Positions 25,545 to 31,938 of a stretch of DNA of 31,938 nucleotides are shown piece after piece (positions within the stretch are counted from its first letter, which is position 1; each line of letters starts with the position of its first letter). Source of the DNA: Hungatella sp. UBA5385 (GTDB lineage Bacteria > Bacillota > Clostridia > Lachnospirales > Lachnospiraceae). A program made the translations under genes and the position numbers. The notes beneath the pieces were generated by a model that saw only the letters and a program-made list of their open reading frames with translations, did not search any database and was not told the DNA's origin. The DNA lies in assembly GCA_002409995.1 (NCBI GenBank), contig DHOR01000040.1, positions 226,843 to 258,780 of the forward strand, read 5' to 3'.

Positions 25545-26342
25545 TTATTTTGCAAGGATCATACGGTCATTGGAGAATTCTTCACCGCTGGCTTCCTCGA
25601 ATTTCTTCAGAAGGTCTTCAACCTCCAGCTTCTTCTTCTCTTCTCCTGACACATCATAGATAATACGGCCTTCATGCATCATAACCAGACGGTTACCTAT
25701 GGAAATGGCGTCTTTCATATTATGTGTGATCATCAGAGTGGTTAAATTCTGTTCCGATACAATCTCATCTGTAATCTCCAGAACCTTTCTGGCTGTCTTA
25801 GGGTCAAGAGCAGCTGTGTGCTCATCTAAGAGAAGTAGCTTTGGTCTCTGGAGAGTTGCCATTAATAGAGTCAGCGCCTGTCTCTGGCCTCCTGACAACA
25901 AGCCTACTTTATTGCTCATACGATCCTGAAGCCCCAATCCCAGCTTTTCTAAGGATTCACGGAAAAATTCCTTCTCATTTGCCTTAATCCCCCAGGAAAG
26001 GCCTCTTGACTTGCCTCTGCGGTATGCTAAAGCCATGTTCTCCTGAATCTCCATACCTGCTGCAGTTCCCATCATAGGGTCCTGAAACACTCTTCCAATA
26101 TATTTGGCACGCTGATGCTCTGGAAATCTTGAAATATTCACATTTTCAATCTCGATTTTACCTGAGTCAATGGGGTATACTCCGGCGATCATATTGAGCA
26201 TTGTGGACTTTCCTGCTCCATTTCCTCCGATCACTGTTACAAAATCTCCTGAATCCAGATGGAGGTCAATACCGTCTAAGGCCTTCTTCTCATTGATTGT
26301 GTTGATATTGAAGGTCTTTCTTACATTCTTAATATCCAGCAT
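25545..26342 (-). CDS. ABC importer ATP-binding protein (TrpZ-like)
   Basis: The 265-residue ATPase carries Walker A GGNGAGKSTMLNMIAG, Q-loop RVFQDPMMGTAAGMEIQENM, signature LSGGQRQALTLLMA, Walker B LLLLDEHTAALDPKTA and the switch histidine ITHNMKDA. The usual DEPT after Walker B is DEHT, a variant I associate with this importer subfamily. The catalytic Glu is kept. It energises the permease gene two bases upstream; with the lipoprotein gene the three make a complete importer. ATG 26342 follows AGGAGGGG; an in-frame extension to 26384 would overlap the permease gene and lacks support. The likely cargo is an aromatic amino acid, from TrpXYZ-type homologues, but this is not proved. Confidence 0.92.
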   Translation of the reverse strand: MLDIKNVRKTFNINTINEKKALDGIDLHLDSGDFVTVIGGNGAGKSTMLNMIAGVYPIDSGKIEIENVNISRFPEHQRAKYIGRVFQDPMMGTAAGMEIQENMALAYRRGKSRGLSWGIKANEKEFFRESLEKLGLGLQDRMSNKVGLLSGGQRQALTLLMATLQRPKLLLLDEHTAALDPKTARKVLEITDEIVSEQNLTTLMITHNMKDAISIGNRLVMMHEGRIIYDVSGEEKKKLEVEDLLKKFEEASGEEFSNDRMILAK

Positions 26343-26344
26343 GG

Positions 26345-27286
26345 TTATACCCCTCCTTCTGTATAGGATCTCTTCAAACGCCATTTTCTGGTCATAACAG
26401 GAACACAGAGGGCGATTGCTACGATAACGGCTGAAAGCAGCTTCATATCATTGGCATTCATACCCATACGGAGAACAATGGCACGAATTGCAAAATAAAT
26501 TACAGAACCTACCACACCTGACAAGAGCTTACTTCCAAAGGAACGCATCCGCCCCATCAAAACATCTCCAATAACAATAGCTGCAAGACCAATAACAATG
26601 GCACCTGTTCCCATGCCAATATCTGCATACTTCTGACTCTGGCAGACAAGTCCCCCTGACATTCCTACCAGACCATTGCTGATAATCAAAGCAAGAAGCT
26701 TGGTCCAGTTGGTATTAACTCCCTGAGCCCTGATCATATATTCATTATTACCTGTTGCACGCATAGCACTTCCAATTTCAGTTCCGAAAAACCAATAAAG
26801 GAAAATTACCATAAGCAAAGCAATTCCTATTCCGATTGCAATCGAAGCAAGCTGCTTATTCATACCAGTTAATTCTATAAACTGAGAAAAGATAGAATCT
26901 GTCTTAAGCAAAGGCGCATTGCTCTTGCCACCCATAATTCTTAGATTAATCGACCACAAGCCTATCTGGGTCAGGATTCCTGCCAGTATAGCCGGGATCT
27001 CAAAAATCGTATGGAGGAAGCCGGTTACTGCACCTGCAGCCATTCCAGCCAGAGTTGCGCAAAGTAGTGCAATCCACGGATTGGCAAGCAAAGCGGAATA
27101 CCACTTATCTCCGTCTCCCTTGAGAATCAGAATTGCACAGACACAGCCTCCAAGAGCAAAGCTTCCGTCTACTGTAAGATCAGCAATATCCAGCTGCTTA
27201 TATGTAATATAAACACCCAGCACCATGACCCCCCATAAAACGCCCTGTACAACTGCATCCTGTAAGGATATTAGCAAACCACTCAT
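26345..27286 (-). CDS. ABC importer permease (TrpY-like)
   Basis: The 313-residue protein is highly hydrophobic, with about eight or nine membrane segments, and belongs to the BPD_transp_2-type permeases paired with TrpX-like lipoproteins. Landmarks are YKQLDIADLTVDGSFALGG near the N-terminus, FEIPAILAGILTQIGLWSIN, the cytoplasmic GTEIGSAMRATGNNEYMIRAQGVN (coupling loop, shown in part), and VIGDVLMGRMRSFGSKLLSGVVGS. ATG 27286 has GGAGG eight bases upstream; the TTG at 27289 is an alternative start. It lies after the lipoprotein gene, separated by a hairpin, and two bases before the ATPase gene. Confidence 0.91.
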   Translation of the reverse strand: MSGLLISLQDAVVQGVLWGVMVLGVYITYKQLDIADLTVDGSFALGGCVCAILILKGDGDKWYSALLANPWIALLCATLAGMAAGAVTGFLHTIFEIPAILAGILTQIGLWSINLRIMGGKSNAPLLKTDSIFSQFIELTGMNKQLASIAIGIGIALLMVIFLYWFFGTEIGSAMRATGNNEYMIRAQGVNTNWTKLLALIISNGLVGMSGGLVCQSQKYADIGMGTGAIVIGLAAIVIGDVLMGRMRSFGSKLLSGVVGSVIYFAIRAIVLRMGMNANDMKLLSAVIVAIALCVPVMTRKWRLKRSYTEGGV

Positions 27287-27324
27287 CAATTATTCCTCCA
27301 CATCTGTACTTTTAGTTATAAACA

Positions 27325-27358
27325 CAGCAGACAAAAGCACATCGGCCTTTGTCTGCTG
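27325..27358 (-). terminator. intercistronic hairpin between lipoprotein and permease genes
   Basis: CAGCAGACAAAAG (27325-27337) pairs with CTTTGTCTGCTG (27347-27358) with one bulged A. It starts 8 bases after the lipoprotein stop. The following minus-strand tail (TGTTTATAAC) is not a proper U-tract. It probably protects the upstream message or causes partial termination, giving excess binding protein over permease. Confidence 0.55.
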
Positions 27359-27365
27359 CAAATAC

Positions 27366-28418
27366 CTATTGTAATCCTGATACATCAATACCAAGAATTT
27401 CCGCTGTTTCTTCATTTACAGACAACTTACATTTTTCAAGTGGAAGATATTCAATTGCCATCTTGGAAATGTCTTCGCCCTCTATAAGGATTCTAACTGC
27501 CTGCTGACCTGCTAAATAACCAAGTTCATAATAATCAATACCATAGGTTGCCAGACCGCCTGCGTTAACCATACCTTCTTCACCACAGATAATCGGAATC
27601 TTATTATCATTAGCAACCATGGCTACAGTAGCCATTCCTGCTGCAACTACATTATCTGTTGGCGCATAGATTGCATCTACCTTGCCAACCATAGAAGTTA
27701 CCACAGTCTGAATCTCATTAGAATTGGAAACAGTATAGTCAACTGCCTTCATTCCCTTTGCTTCAATGGCTTCTCTTGCCATATTAGCCTGAATCTCAGA
27801 GTTGGACTCTGCGGAACAGTAAAGAACACCTATTGTCTCAGCTTCTGGAAGAAGCTGCTGTAATAGATCGATTTGCTCTTTTACAGGAGTTAAATCTGAA
27901 GTACCGCTTACATTGCCGCCTGGAGCTTCATTACTTGCAACCAGATCTGATGCAGCCGGGTCTGTTATTGCGGTAATAAGAATAGGGATCTCTGAAGTAG
28001 CCCCTGCTACAGCCTGTGCTGCCGGAGTTGCAATGGCAAGAATTAAATCATCTCCATCATTAACCAGCTTGCTGGCAATGGTCTGACAGGTGGACTGATC
28101 ACCGGAAGCATTCTGGGAATCAAGTGTATAAGCAATTCCTGAATCATCTAAAGCCTGAACAAAACCTTTGTTAGATGCATCAAGAGCAGTGTGCTGTACC
28201 AGCTGTAAGATACCAATCTTAAATACCTTGCCGTCTGCTGCCTGATCTGCAGCTGCTGTGTCCTCTGCTTTGTCTGCTGCTGTTGTGTCCTCTGCCTTTG
28301 TCTCTGCTGCTGTGGTCGCTGCTGCCCCACTATCTGTTGTCTTGTTTCCGCATGCTGTCATAGAAAGCAGCATTGCACCTGCAACAATTACAGATAATAA
28401 TCTGGTTGACTTTCTCAT
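27366..28418 (-). CDS. ABC importer substrate-binding lipoprotein (TrpX-like)
   Basis: The 350-residue product has a lipoprotein signal (MRKSTRLLSVIVAGAMLL, then SMTAC with Cys23 as the lipidation site). An Ala/Thr/Glu/Asp/Lys-rich linker follows to about residue 62. The periplasmic-binding fold belongs to the ABC_sub_bind family used by TrpXYZ-type systems (KIGILQLVQHTALDASNKGF, DDLILAIATPAAQAVAG, PILITAITDPAASDLV, AIYAPTDNVVAAGM, YYELGYLAGQQAVRILIEG). In streptococci the related system takes up tryptophan; substrate here is unproven. GAGGAG precedes ATG 28418. It is the first and probably most highly expressed gene of the operon, from the promoter at 28472-28500. Confidence 0.92.
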   Translation of the reverse strand: MRKSTRLLSVIVAGAMLLSMTACGNKTTDSGAAATTAAETKAEDTTAADKAEDTAAADQAADGKVFKIGILQLVQHTALDASNKGFVQALDDSGIAYTLDSQNASGDQSTCQTIASKLVNDGDDLILAIATPAAQAVAGATSEIPILITAITDPAASDLVASNEAPGGNVSGTSDLTPVKEQIDLLQQLLPEAETIGVLYCSAESNSEIQANMAREAIEAKGMKAVDYTVSNSNEIQTVVTSMVGKVDAIYAPTDNVVAAGMATVAMVANDNKIPIICGEEGMVNAGGLATYGIDYYELGYLAGQQAVRILIEGEDISKMAIEYLPLEKCKLSVNEETAEILGIDVSGLQ

Positions 28419-28471
28419 AATCTTCTCTCCTCTTTTTTCAAAATACCATTCATTTTTTGAACTTAATTGGT

Positions 28472-28500
28472 ATCATACAACAAAATTTTCCTGACGTCAA
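28472..28500 (-). promoter_or_regulatory. sigma-A promoter of the TrpXYZ-like operon
   Basis: TTGACG (28495-28500) and TATGAT (28472-28477) on the minus strand are separated by 17 bases. The predicted leader is only about 47 bases, too short for a T-box or other riboswitch, so tRNA-sensing control is unlikely here. Confidence 0.75.
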
Positions 28501-28597
28501 TTTTATTACATTAATTTTGTGCGATATTAATGCAGTAAAGTGAAATTTCGTCATAATTACTAAAAATTCAGGATCATTTTCGTAGGATTATCTACAC

Positions 28598-28634
28598 AAA
28601 AAAGGATTGAAATCTTGTTAAGAATTTCAATCCT
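28598..28634 (-). terminator. Rho-independent terminator of galT
   Basis: AGGATTGAAAT (28603-28613) and ATTTCAATCCT (28624-28634) form an 11-bp stem. On the minus strand it is followed by six T (28598-28603). It lies 34 bases after the galT stop. Confidence 0.88.
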
Positions 28635-28667
28635 GGTTTTCAATGTACTATGAATTCTATTAATGAA

Positions 28668-30179
28668 TTACTTTTTTGTAAATCCGGCAAAGGTTAAGAA
28701 TCTCTGAAAAGCAAGGCGGCCTTTTTCATCACATTTATAAACACCTGCATCTTCCAACACCTTTTCAAATACCATACCTATTTCTTCTTTTAAAATCTCA
28801 TTGATGTTATCTTCTGTCACAGATTGGTATTTAGGCAGGAATTCCTTTACCCAGTCACTGTGTTTTTCAATCATCTCATTGCTGTTTATATCTTTTCCTT
28901 CCAGAATATACTGAGTAAGCAATACCAGCTCCTCTTTTAATCTGGACGGAAGAACTGCAAGTCCCATCACCTCAATGAGCCCAATGTTCTCTTTTTTAAT
29001 ATGATGCAGCTCCTGATGAGGATGATACACTCCCATCGGAAACTCTTCAGTTGTAATGTTGTTACGCAGAACAAGGTCCAGCTCATAGAATCCGTCCTTC
29101 ATTCTTGCAATTGGAGTTATGGTGTTATGAGGTTCTCCATCAGTTTCAGCAAAGATAAACGCCTCTTCATCTGTGTATCCTCTCCATGCCTCCAGCACCT
29201 TTGTTCCAACTTCAATTAAATCCTCAGCATTTTTACTCCGTGTACGAAGAACTGACATAGGCCAGTTGACAATGCCGGCTTCCACATTTTCAAAGCCCTC
29301 CAGCTTAAAACTGCTTTCCATAGGTGCCTTAGCCATAGCAAAGGTATAATTTCCTCCCTGAAAATGATCATGGGACAGAATGGAACCTCCTACAATAGGA
29401 AGGTCTGCATTGGACCCAAGAAAATAGTGAGGGAACTGTTTCACAAAATCAAAGAGTTTGACAAATGTTTCACGTTCTATTTTCATAGGAATATGCTGGC
29501 CATTGAAAACGATACAATGCTCGTTGTAGTAAACATAGGGGGAATACTGGAAGCCCCACTGGCTGTTGTTAATGGTCATTCTGATGATTCTGTGATTATT
29601 TCTGGCAGGATGATTGGTTCTGCCTGCATACCCTTCATTCTCCATACAGAGCTGGCATTTCGGATAGCCACTCTGTTTTGCCAGCTTGGCTGCTGCAATG
29701 GCTTTGGGGTCCTTTTCCGGCTTTGATAAATTCACTGTAATGTCAAGATCACCGTATTTTGTTGAGGTAACCCATCTCATATCCTTTTTAATTCTATATC
29801 TTCGGATATAGTCAGAATCCTGGCTCAACTTATAATAGTACTCTGTTGCTTTCTCTGATGACTGACTGCTGTAAATATCCCAAAAAGTGCGCTCCACCTC
29901 ACTGGGTCTTGGCATGAGACAATTCATCAGCTTTGTATCAAAAAGATCTCTGTATGTAATGCTGTCATCAGGAAGAACTCCTGTCTCATGAGCATAATCC
30001 ATCAATTCTGCTAAAACATCTTCTAATTCATACTCTCCGGTTTCACCAACAGGCTCTTCATATTCGTCCATATGCATGACTTCCAGAATCTGATTCGTTG
30101 CATAAATCCTGTCTGTCTCTGTAATAAGACCTGTATCCACCCCGTACTGTACCAGCTTTTTGACTGCCTCATAAATCAT
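28668..30179 (-). CDS. galT: UDP-glucose--hexose-1-phosphate uridylyltransferase, class II
   Basis: The 503-residue product is a Firmicutes-type (class II) GalT, about 490-515 residues in the family. It has an N-terminal helical part (VKKLVQYGVDTGLI, DRIYATNQILEVM), FDTKLMNCLMPRPSEV, and the active-site region GGSILSHDHFQGG with the His-x-His-x-Gln nucleophile motif. CQLCMENEGYAGR and HPARNNHRII are also typical. It swaps UMP between UDP-glucose and galactose-1-phosphate in the Leloir pathway. ATG 30179 is behind AGGAGG; the in-frame ATG at 30221 lies inside the -10 box of the gene's own promoter and would not be in the message. galK and galE are not nearby. A terminator follows the stop. Confidence 0.94.
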   Translation of the reverse strand: MIYEAVKKLVQYGVDTGLITETDRIYATNQILEVMHMDEYEEPVGETGEYELEDVLAELMDYAHETGVLPDDSITYRDLFDTKLMNCLMPRPSEVERTFWDIYSSQSSEKATEYYYKLSQDSDYIRRYRIKKDMRWVTSTKYGDLDITVNLSKPEKDPKAIAAAKLAKQSGYPKCQLCMENEGYAGRTNHPARNNHRIIRMTINNSQWGFQYSPYVYYNEHCIVFNGQHIPMKIERETFVKLFDFVKQFPHYFLGSNADLPIVGGSILSHDHFQGGNYTFAMAKAPMESSFKLEGFENVEAGIVNWPMSVLRTRSKNAEDLIEVGTKVLEAWRGYTDEEAFIFAETDGEPHNTITPIARMKDGFYELDLVLRNNITTEEFPMGVYHPHQELHHIKKENIGLIEVMGLAVLPSRLKEELVLLTQYILEGKDINSNEMIEKHSDWVKEFLPKYQSVTEDNINEILKEEIGMVFEKVLEDAGVYKCDEKGRLAFQRFLTFAGFTKK

Positions 30180-30219
30180 CTCAATATTCCTCCTGGTTTT
30201 TCTATCTATATTCTTTTCC

Positions 30220-30248
30220 ATTATAGCCTTCCAGCCATTGCAAAACAA
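30220..30248 (-). promoter_or_regulatory. sigma-A promoter of galT
   Basis: TTGTTT (30243-30248) and a consensus TATAAT (30220-30225) are 17 bases apart on the minus strand. Transcription would begin near 30213, downstream of the ATG at 30221, which fixes the galT start at 30179. The promoter sits in the short gap after the Gx-transporter gene. Confidence 0.72.
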
Positions 30249-30268
30249 TAGAATATCTTTTGATCTTC

Positions 30269-30781
30269 CTACAATTTTTTTATCAAATGTCCAATTCGTT
30301 CTACAATCATACTTCCTAAGATACCGATTACCATGCCTGCTATGGTTCCCGAAAAGAGGAGCACAGGAAGATAGGTAAGTATTGCCGGCTGCTTTACTAC
30401 AAAGGCTGCTACACAGATCTGACCGACATTATGACCTACTCCACCGATAATGCTGATTCCAGTTGTACCAAACCAGCCTTTTTTCTTACATACGATCATG
30501 CAGAGGATACTGAGTAACCAGCCACCAAGACTGTATATCATGCTGAACATGTTGCCAAAAGTAAATCCCACCAGAACAATGCGAATCAGGGATACAACAA
30601 CAGTTCCACCGATTCCTATGGTATATAACCCTGTAATTGTTACAAGGTTGGCAAGTCCAAGCTTAATGCCCGGAGCGCCCATGGAAATAGGGATCAAAGA
30701 TTCCACAAAGCTTAATACAAATGCCAGGGCAATCAGCATTCCATATAATGCCGCTTTCCCGGCTGAACCTTTATCTGCCAT
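30269..30781 (-). CDS. Gx transporter / heptaprenyl diphosphate synthase component I-like membrane protein
   Basis: The 170-residue protein is almost entirely membrane-embedded (about five segments) and resembles the Gx-transporter/Hpre_diP_synt_I family: LIALAFVLSFVESLIPI, GAPGIKLGLANLVTI, SLIRIVLVGFTFGNMFSMIY, GGVGHNVGQICVAAFVV. ECF-type substrate-binding components look similar. Members often lie next to NusG-II, ApbE or FMN-binding protein genes. From memory, the EetB protein of the Listeria flavin-based electron-transfer locus is of this type. Here the upstream gene encodes PplA-type FMN-binding repeats, which supports a redox role, although a terminator separates them. ATG 30781 follows AAGGAG; GTG 30787 is too close to that site. 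Function remains unproven. Confidence 0.78.
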   Translation of the reverse strand: MADKGSAGKAALYGMLIALAFVLSFVESLIPISMGAPGIKLGLANLVTITGLYTIGIGGTVVVSLIRIVLVGFTFGNMFSMIYSLGGWLLSILCMIVCKKKGWFGTTGISIIGGVGHNVGQICVAAFVVKQPAILTYLPVLLFSGTIAGMVIGILGSMIVERIGHLIKKL

Positions 30782-30870
30782 ATCCACTCTCCTTCTGTGC
30801 TGCGATTAGTTTATTATGTGACCTTTTTGCACTCTGATCTTTCTATGTTATCATATTTTTTCTTCTATGT

Positions 30871-30913
30871 AAAAAGAAAAATCCCGGAAGGCAGAGATTG
30901 CCCGCCGGGATTT
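30871..30913 (-). terminator. Rho-independent terminator after the FMN-binding repeat gene
   Basis: AAATCCCGG (30879-30887) pairs with CCGGGATTT (30905-30913), and an inner GGCA/TGCC (30890-30893, 30899-30902) adds four pairs. The minus-strand tail is ATTTTTCTTTTT, a good U-tract. The plus-strand side (TTTTACCTTTTT) is also T-rich, so it could act both ways. It lies 36 bases after the stop at 30949. Confidence 0.85.
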
Positions 30914-30948
30914 TACCTTTTTATATTTTTGATTAGCTAATTGACAGC

Positions 30949-31938
30949 TTATTTAACTGCCTGACTTAAGCAGTCCTTCACACCATTGACAAAGCCATAT
31001 AAATTAATACTGACTGATGCTACTGTATCTGTATAGCCATCATTGTTTATTAAACCATCTAAGCCCTGGTGCTCTATTACATAAGCTACCACTGCTTCTG
31101 CCTGTTCATGCCATTTCGGATTGCTTTCTGTCATCACATACTTGCCGTCCATAGATAACTGGCTCTTTAATTCGCCGTCTTTGGAAATACAGTCCCAAGT
31201 AAGGGCTGTAATTTCGTTGTCCTTAATGGTCATGCTTACAAGATCTTTATAGCCATTCTGGTCAAACTCAGGTGCTTCATATTTGTAGGTGCCGTCTTTC
31301 CAAGCTGATTCTGTTGCTGTGCTTTCTGATGCCTGATTTAAGCAGTCCTTCACACCATTGACAAAACCATATAAATTAATACTGACTGATGCTACTGTAT
31401 CTGTATAGCCATCATTGTTTATTAAACCATCTAAGCCTTGGTGTTCCATTACATAGGCGACTACTGCCTCTGCCTGCTCATGCCATTTCGGATTGCTTTC
31501 TGTCATCACATACTTGCCGTCCATAGATAACTGGCTCTTTAATTCGCCATCTTTGGAGATACAGTCCCAGGTAAGGGCTGTAATTGTATTGCTTTCAATG
31601 GTCATACTTACAAGATCTTTATAGCCATTATCATCAAATTCAGGTGCTTCATACTTATAAGTTCCATCCTTCAATGCTGATTCTGTGGCTGTAGCTTCAG
31701 ATGCCTGTTTGAGACAATCCTTAACTCCATTGACAAATCCATATAAGTTAATGCTGACTGATGCCACTGTATCTGTATAACCATCGCTGTTAATTAAGCC
31801 TTCCAGTCCCTGGTTCTCCATTACATAAGCTACAACTGCTTCTGCCTGTTCATGCCATTTTGGATTGCTTTCTGTCATCACATACTTGCCGTCCATAGAT
31901 AACTGGCTCTTTAGTTCGCCATCTTTGGAGATACAGTC
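30949..31938 (-). CDS. tandem-repeat PplA-type FMN-binding domain protein, C-terminal part
   Basis: The N-terminus lies beyond the right edge; 329 residues are visible. The protein is a chain of 124-residue repeats. Each has DGTYKYEAPEFD, NGYKDLVSMTI, ITALTWDCISKDGELKSQ, GKYVMTESNPKWHEQAEAVV, DGYTDTVASVSIN and LYGFVNGVKDCL. This order matches the extracellular FMN-binding (PplA/pheromone-type) domain, whose flavin is attached through a Thr/Ser in a D-x-V-[ST]-G-[AV]-[ST] motif. Here all three copies read DTVASVSIN: the Gly is Ser, the preceding Ser is Ala, and the candidate Ser is kept. Short Ser/Thr/Ala/Glu linkers (SEATATESALK) join repeats. A lipoprotein signal is expected upstream but cannot be seen. 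Family assignment is from motif order, not a search. Confidence 0.72.
   Translation of the reverse strand, partial: DCISKDGELKSQLSMDGKYVMTESNPKWHEQAEAVVAYVMENQGLEGLINSDGYTDTVASVSINLYGFVNGVKDCLKQASEATATESALKDGTYKYEAPEFDDNGYKDLVSMTIESNTITALTWDCISKDGELKSQLSMDGKYVMTESNPKWHEQAEAVVAYVMEHQGLDGLINNDGYTDTVASVSINLYGFVNGVKDCLNQASESTATESAWKDGTYKYEAPEFDQNGYKDLVSMTIKDNEITALTWDCISKDGELKSQLSMDGKYVMTESNPKWHEQAEAVVAYVIEHQGLDGLINNDGYTDTVASVSINLYGFVNGVKDCLSQAVK
30962..31938 (-). repeat. 372-bp in-frame tandem repeat encoding FMN-binding-like domains
   Basis: Matching landmarks recur exactly 372 bases apart (124 codons), for example the DTVASVSIN codons at 31003-31029, 31375-31401 and 31747-31773. The two C-terminal units are almost identical at base level, while the third is more diverged and is cut by the window edge. 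This points to recent duplication by unequal recombination. Confidence 0.9.

Noticed and set aside
28198..28330. CTG/TGC-rich repeats resembling a CRISPR-like or microsatellite array
   Set aside because: They encode the Ala/Thr/Glu/Asp linker of the lipoprotein in frame, and there are no regular spacers.
28419..28596. Possible T-box or other riboswitch before the TrpXYZ-like operon
   Set aside because: The promoter at 28472-28500 leaves only about 47 bases of leader, and no specifier loop or antiterminator was found.

Overview
The window reads as a chromosomal segment of an anaerobic, low-to-moderate GC Firmicute, most likely a Lachnospiraceae (Clostridium cluster XIVa). Clues are the priA-def-fmt-yugP-rsmB-rlmN gene order, the tepA-ftsK/spoIIIE pair, a clostridial-type formate-THF ligase, Gram-positive ribosome binding sites and sigma-A promoters, a four-SH3 NlpC/P60 hydrolase, a class II galT and a PplA-type FMN-binding repeat protein. 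No rRNA, tRNA, CRISPR array, prophage or insertion sequence was seen. The genus cannot be fixed from the sequence alone.

Positions 1-14452 are a dense minus-strand housekeeping block, transcribed right to left: tepA, ftsK/spoIIIE (own promoter), fhs, murE, murF, priA, def, fmt, a YugP-like zinc metallopeptidase, rsmB, and the start of rlmN, which runs off the left edge. Several genes overlap or nearly touch. Functionally it joins chromosome partition, peptidoglycan precursor synthesis, replication restart, the formyl-Met cycle (Fhs makes 10-formyl-THF, Fmt uses it, Def removes the formyl group) and rRNA methylation. Positions 14453-15727 hold a terminator, a 3-methyladenine DNA glycosylase and a DUF2500 membrane protein with a natural run of six histidines.

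Positions 15866-19730 are the only clear plus-strand operon: a sigma-A promoter, citrate synthase, an aconitase-family hydratase and a terminator. Isocitrate dehydrogenase is not in the window. Positions 19760-23560 form an AT-rich ABC exporter module (FtsX-type permease and ATPase, overlapping by ATGA). Beside it is a 0.7-kb gap holding an inverted repeat and a broken plus-strand gene that I cannot identify.

Positions 23597-28500 carry the four-SH3 NlpC/P60 cell-wall hydrolase and a complete TrpXYZ-like ABC importer (lipoprotein, permease, ATPase) with a sigma-A promoter and an intercistronic hairpin. Positions 28598-30248 hold class II galT with its own promoter. That promoter rules out the upstream in-frame ATG as the start.

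The right end (30269-31938) pairs a Gx-transporter/HepS-I-like membrane protein with the C-terminal part of a protein made of near-identical 124-residue repeats of the PplA type (extracellular FMN-binding). This is the best candidate for an unusual system: a possible flavin-based extracellular electron-transfer module whose flavin-attachment motif is altered in the same way in all three visible repeats. Most of the rest is ordinary core genome.
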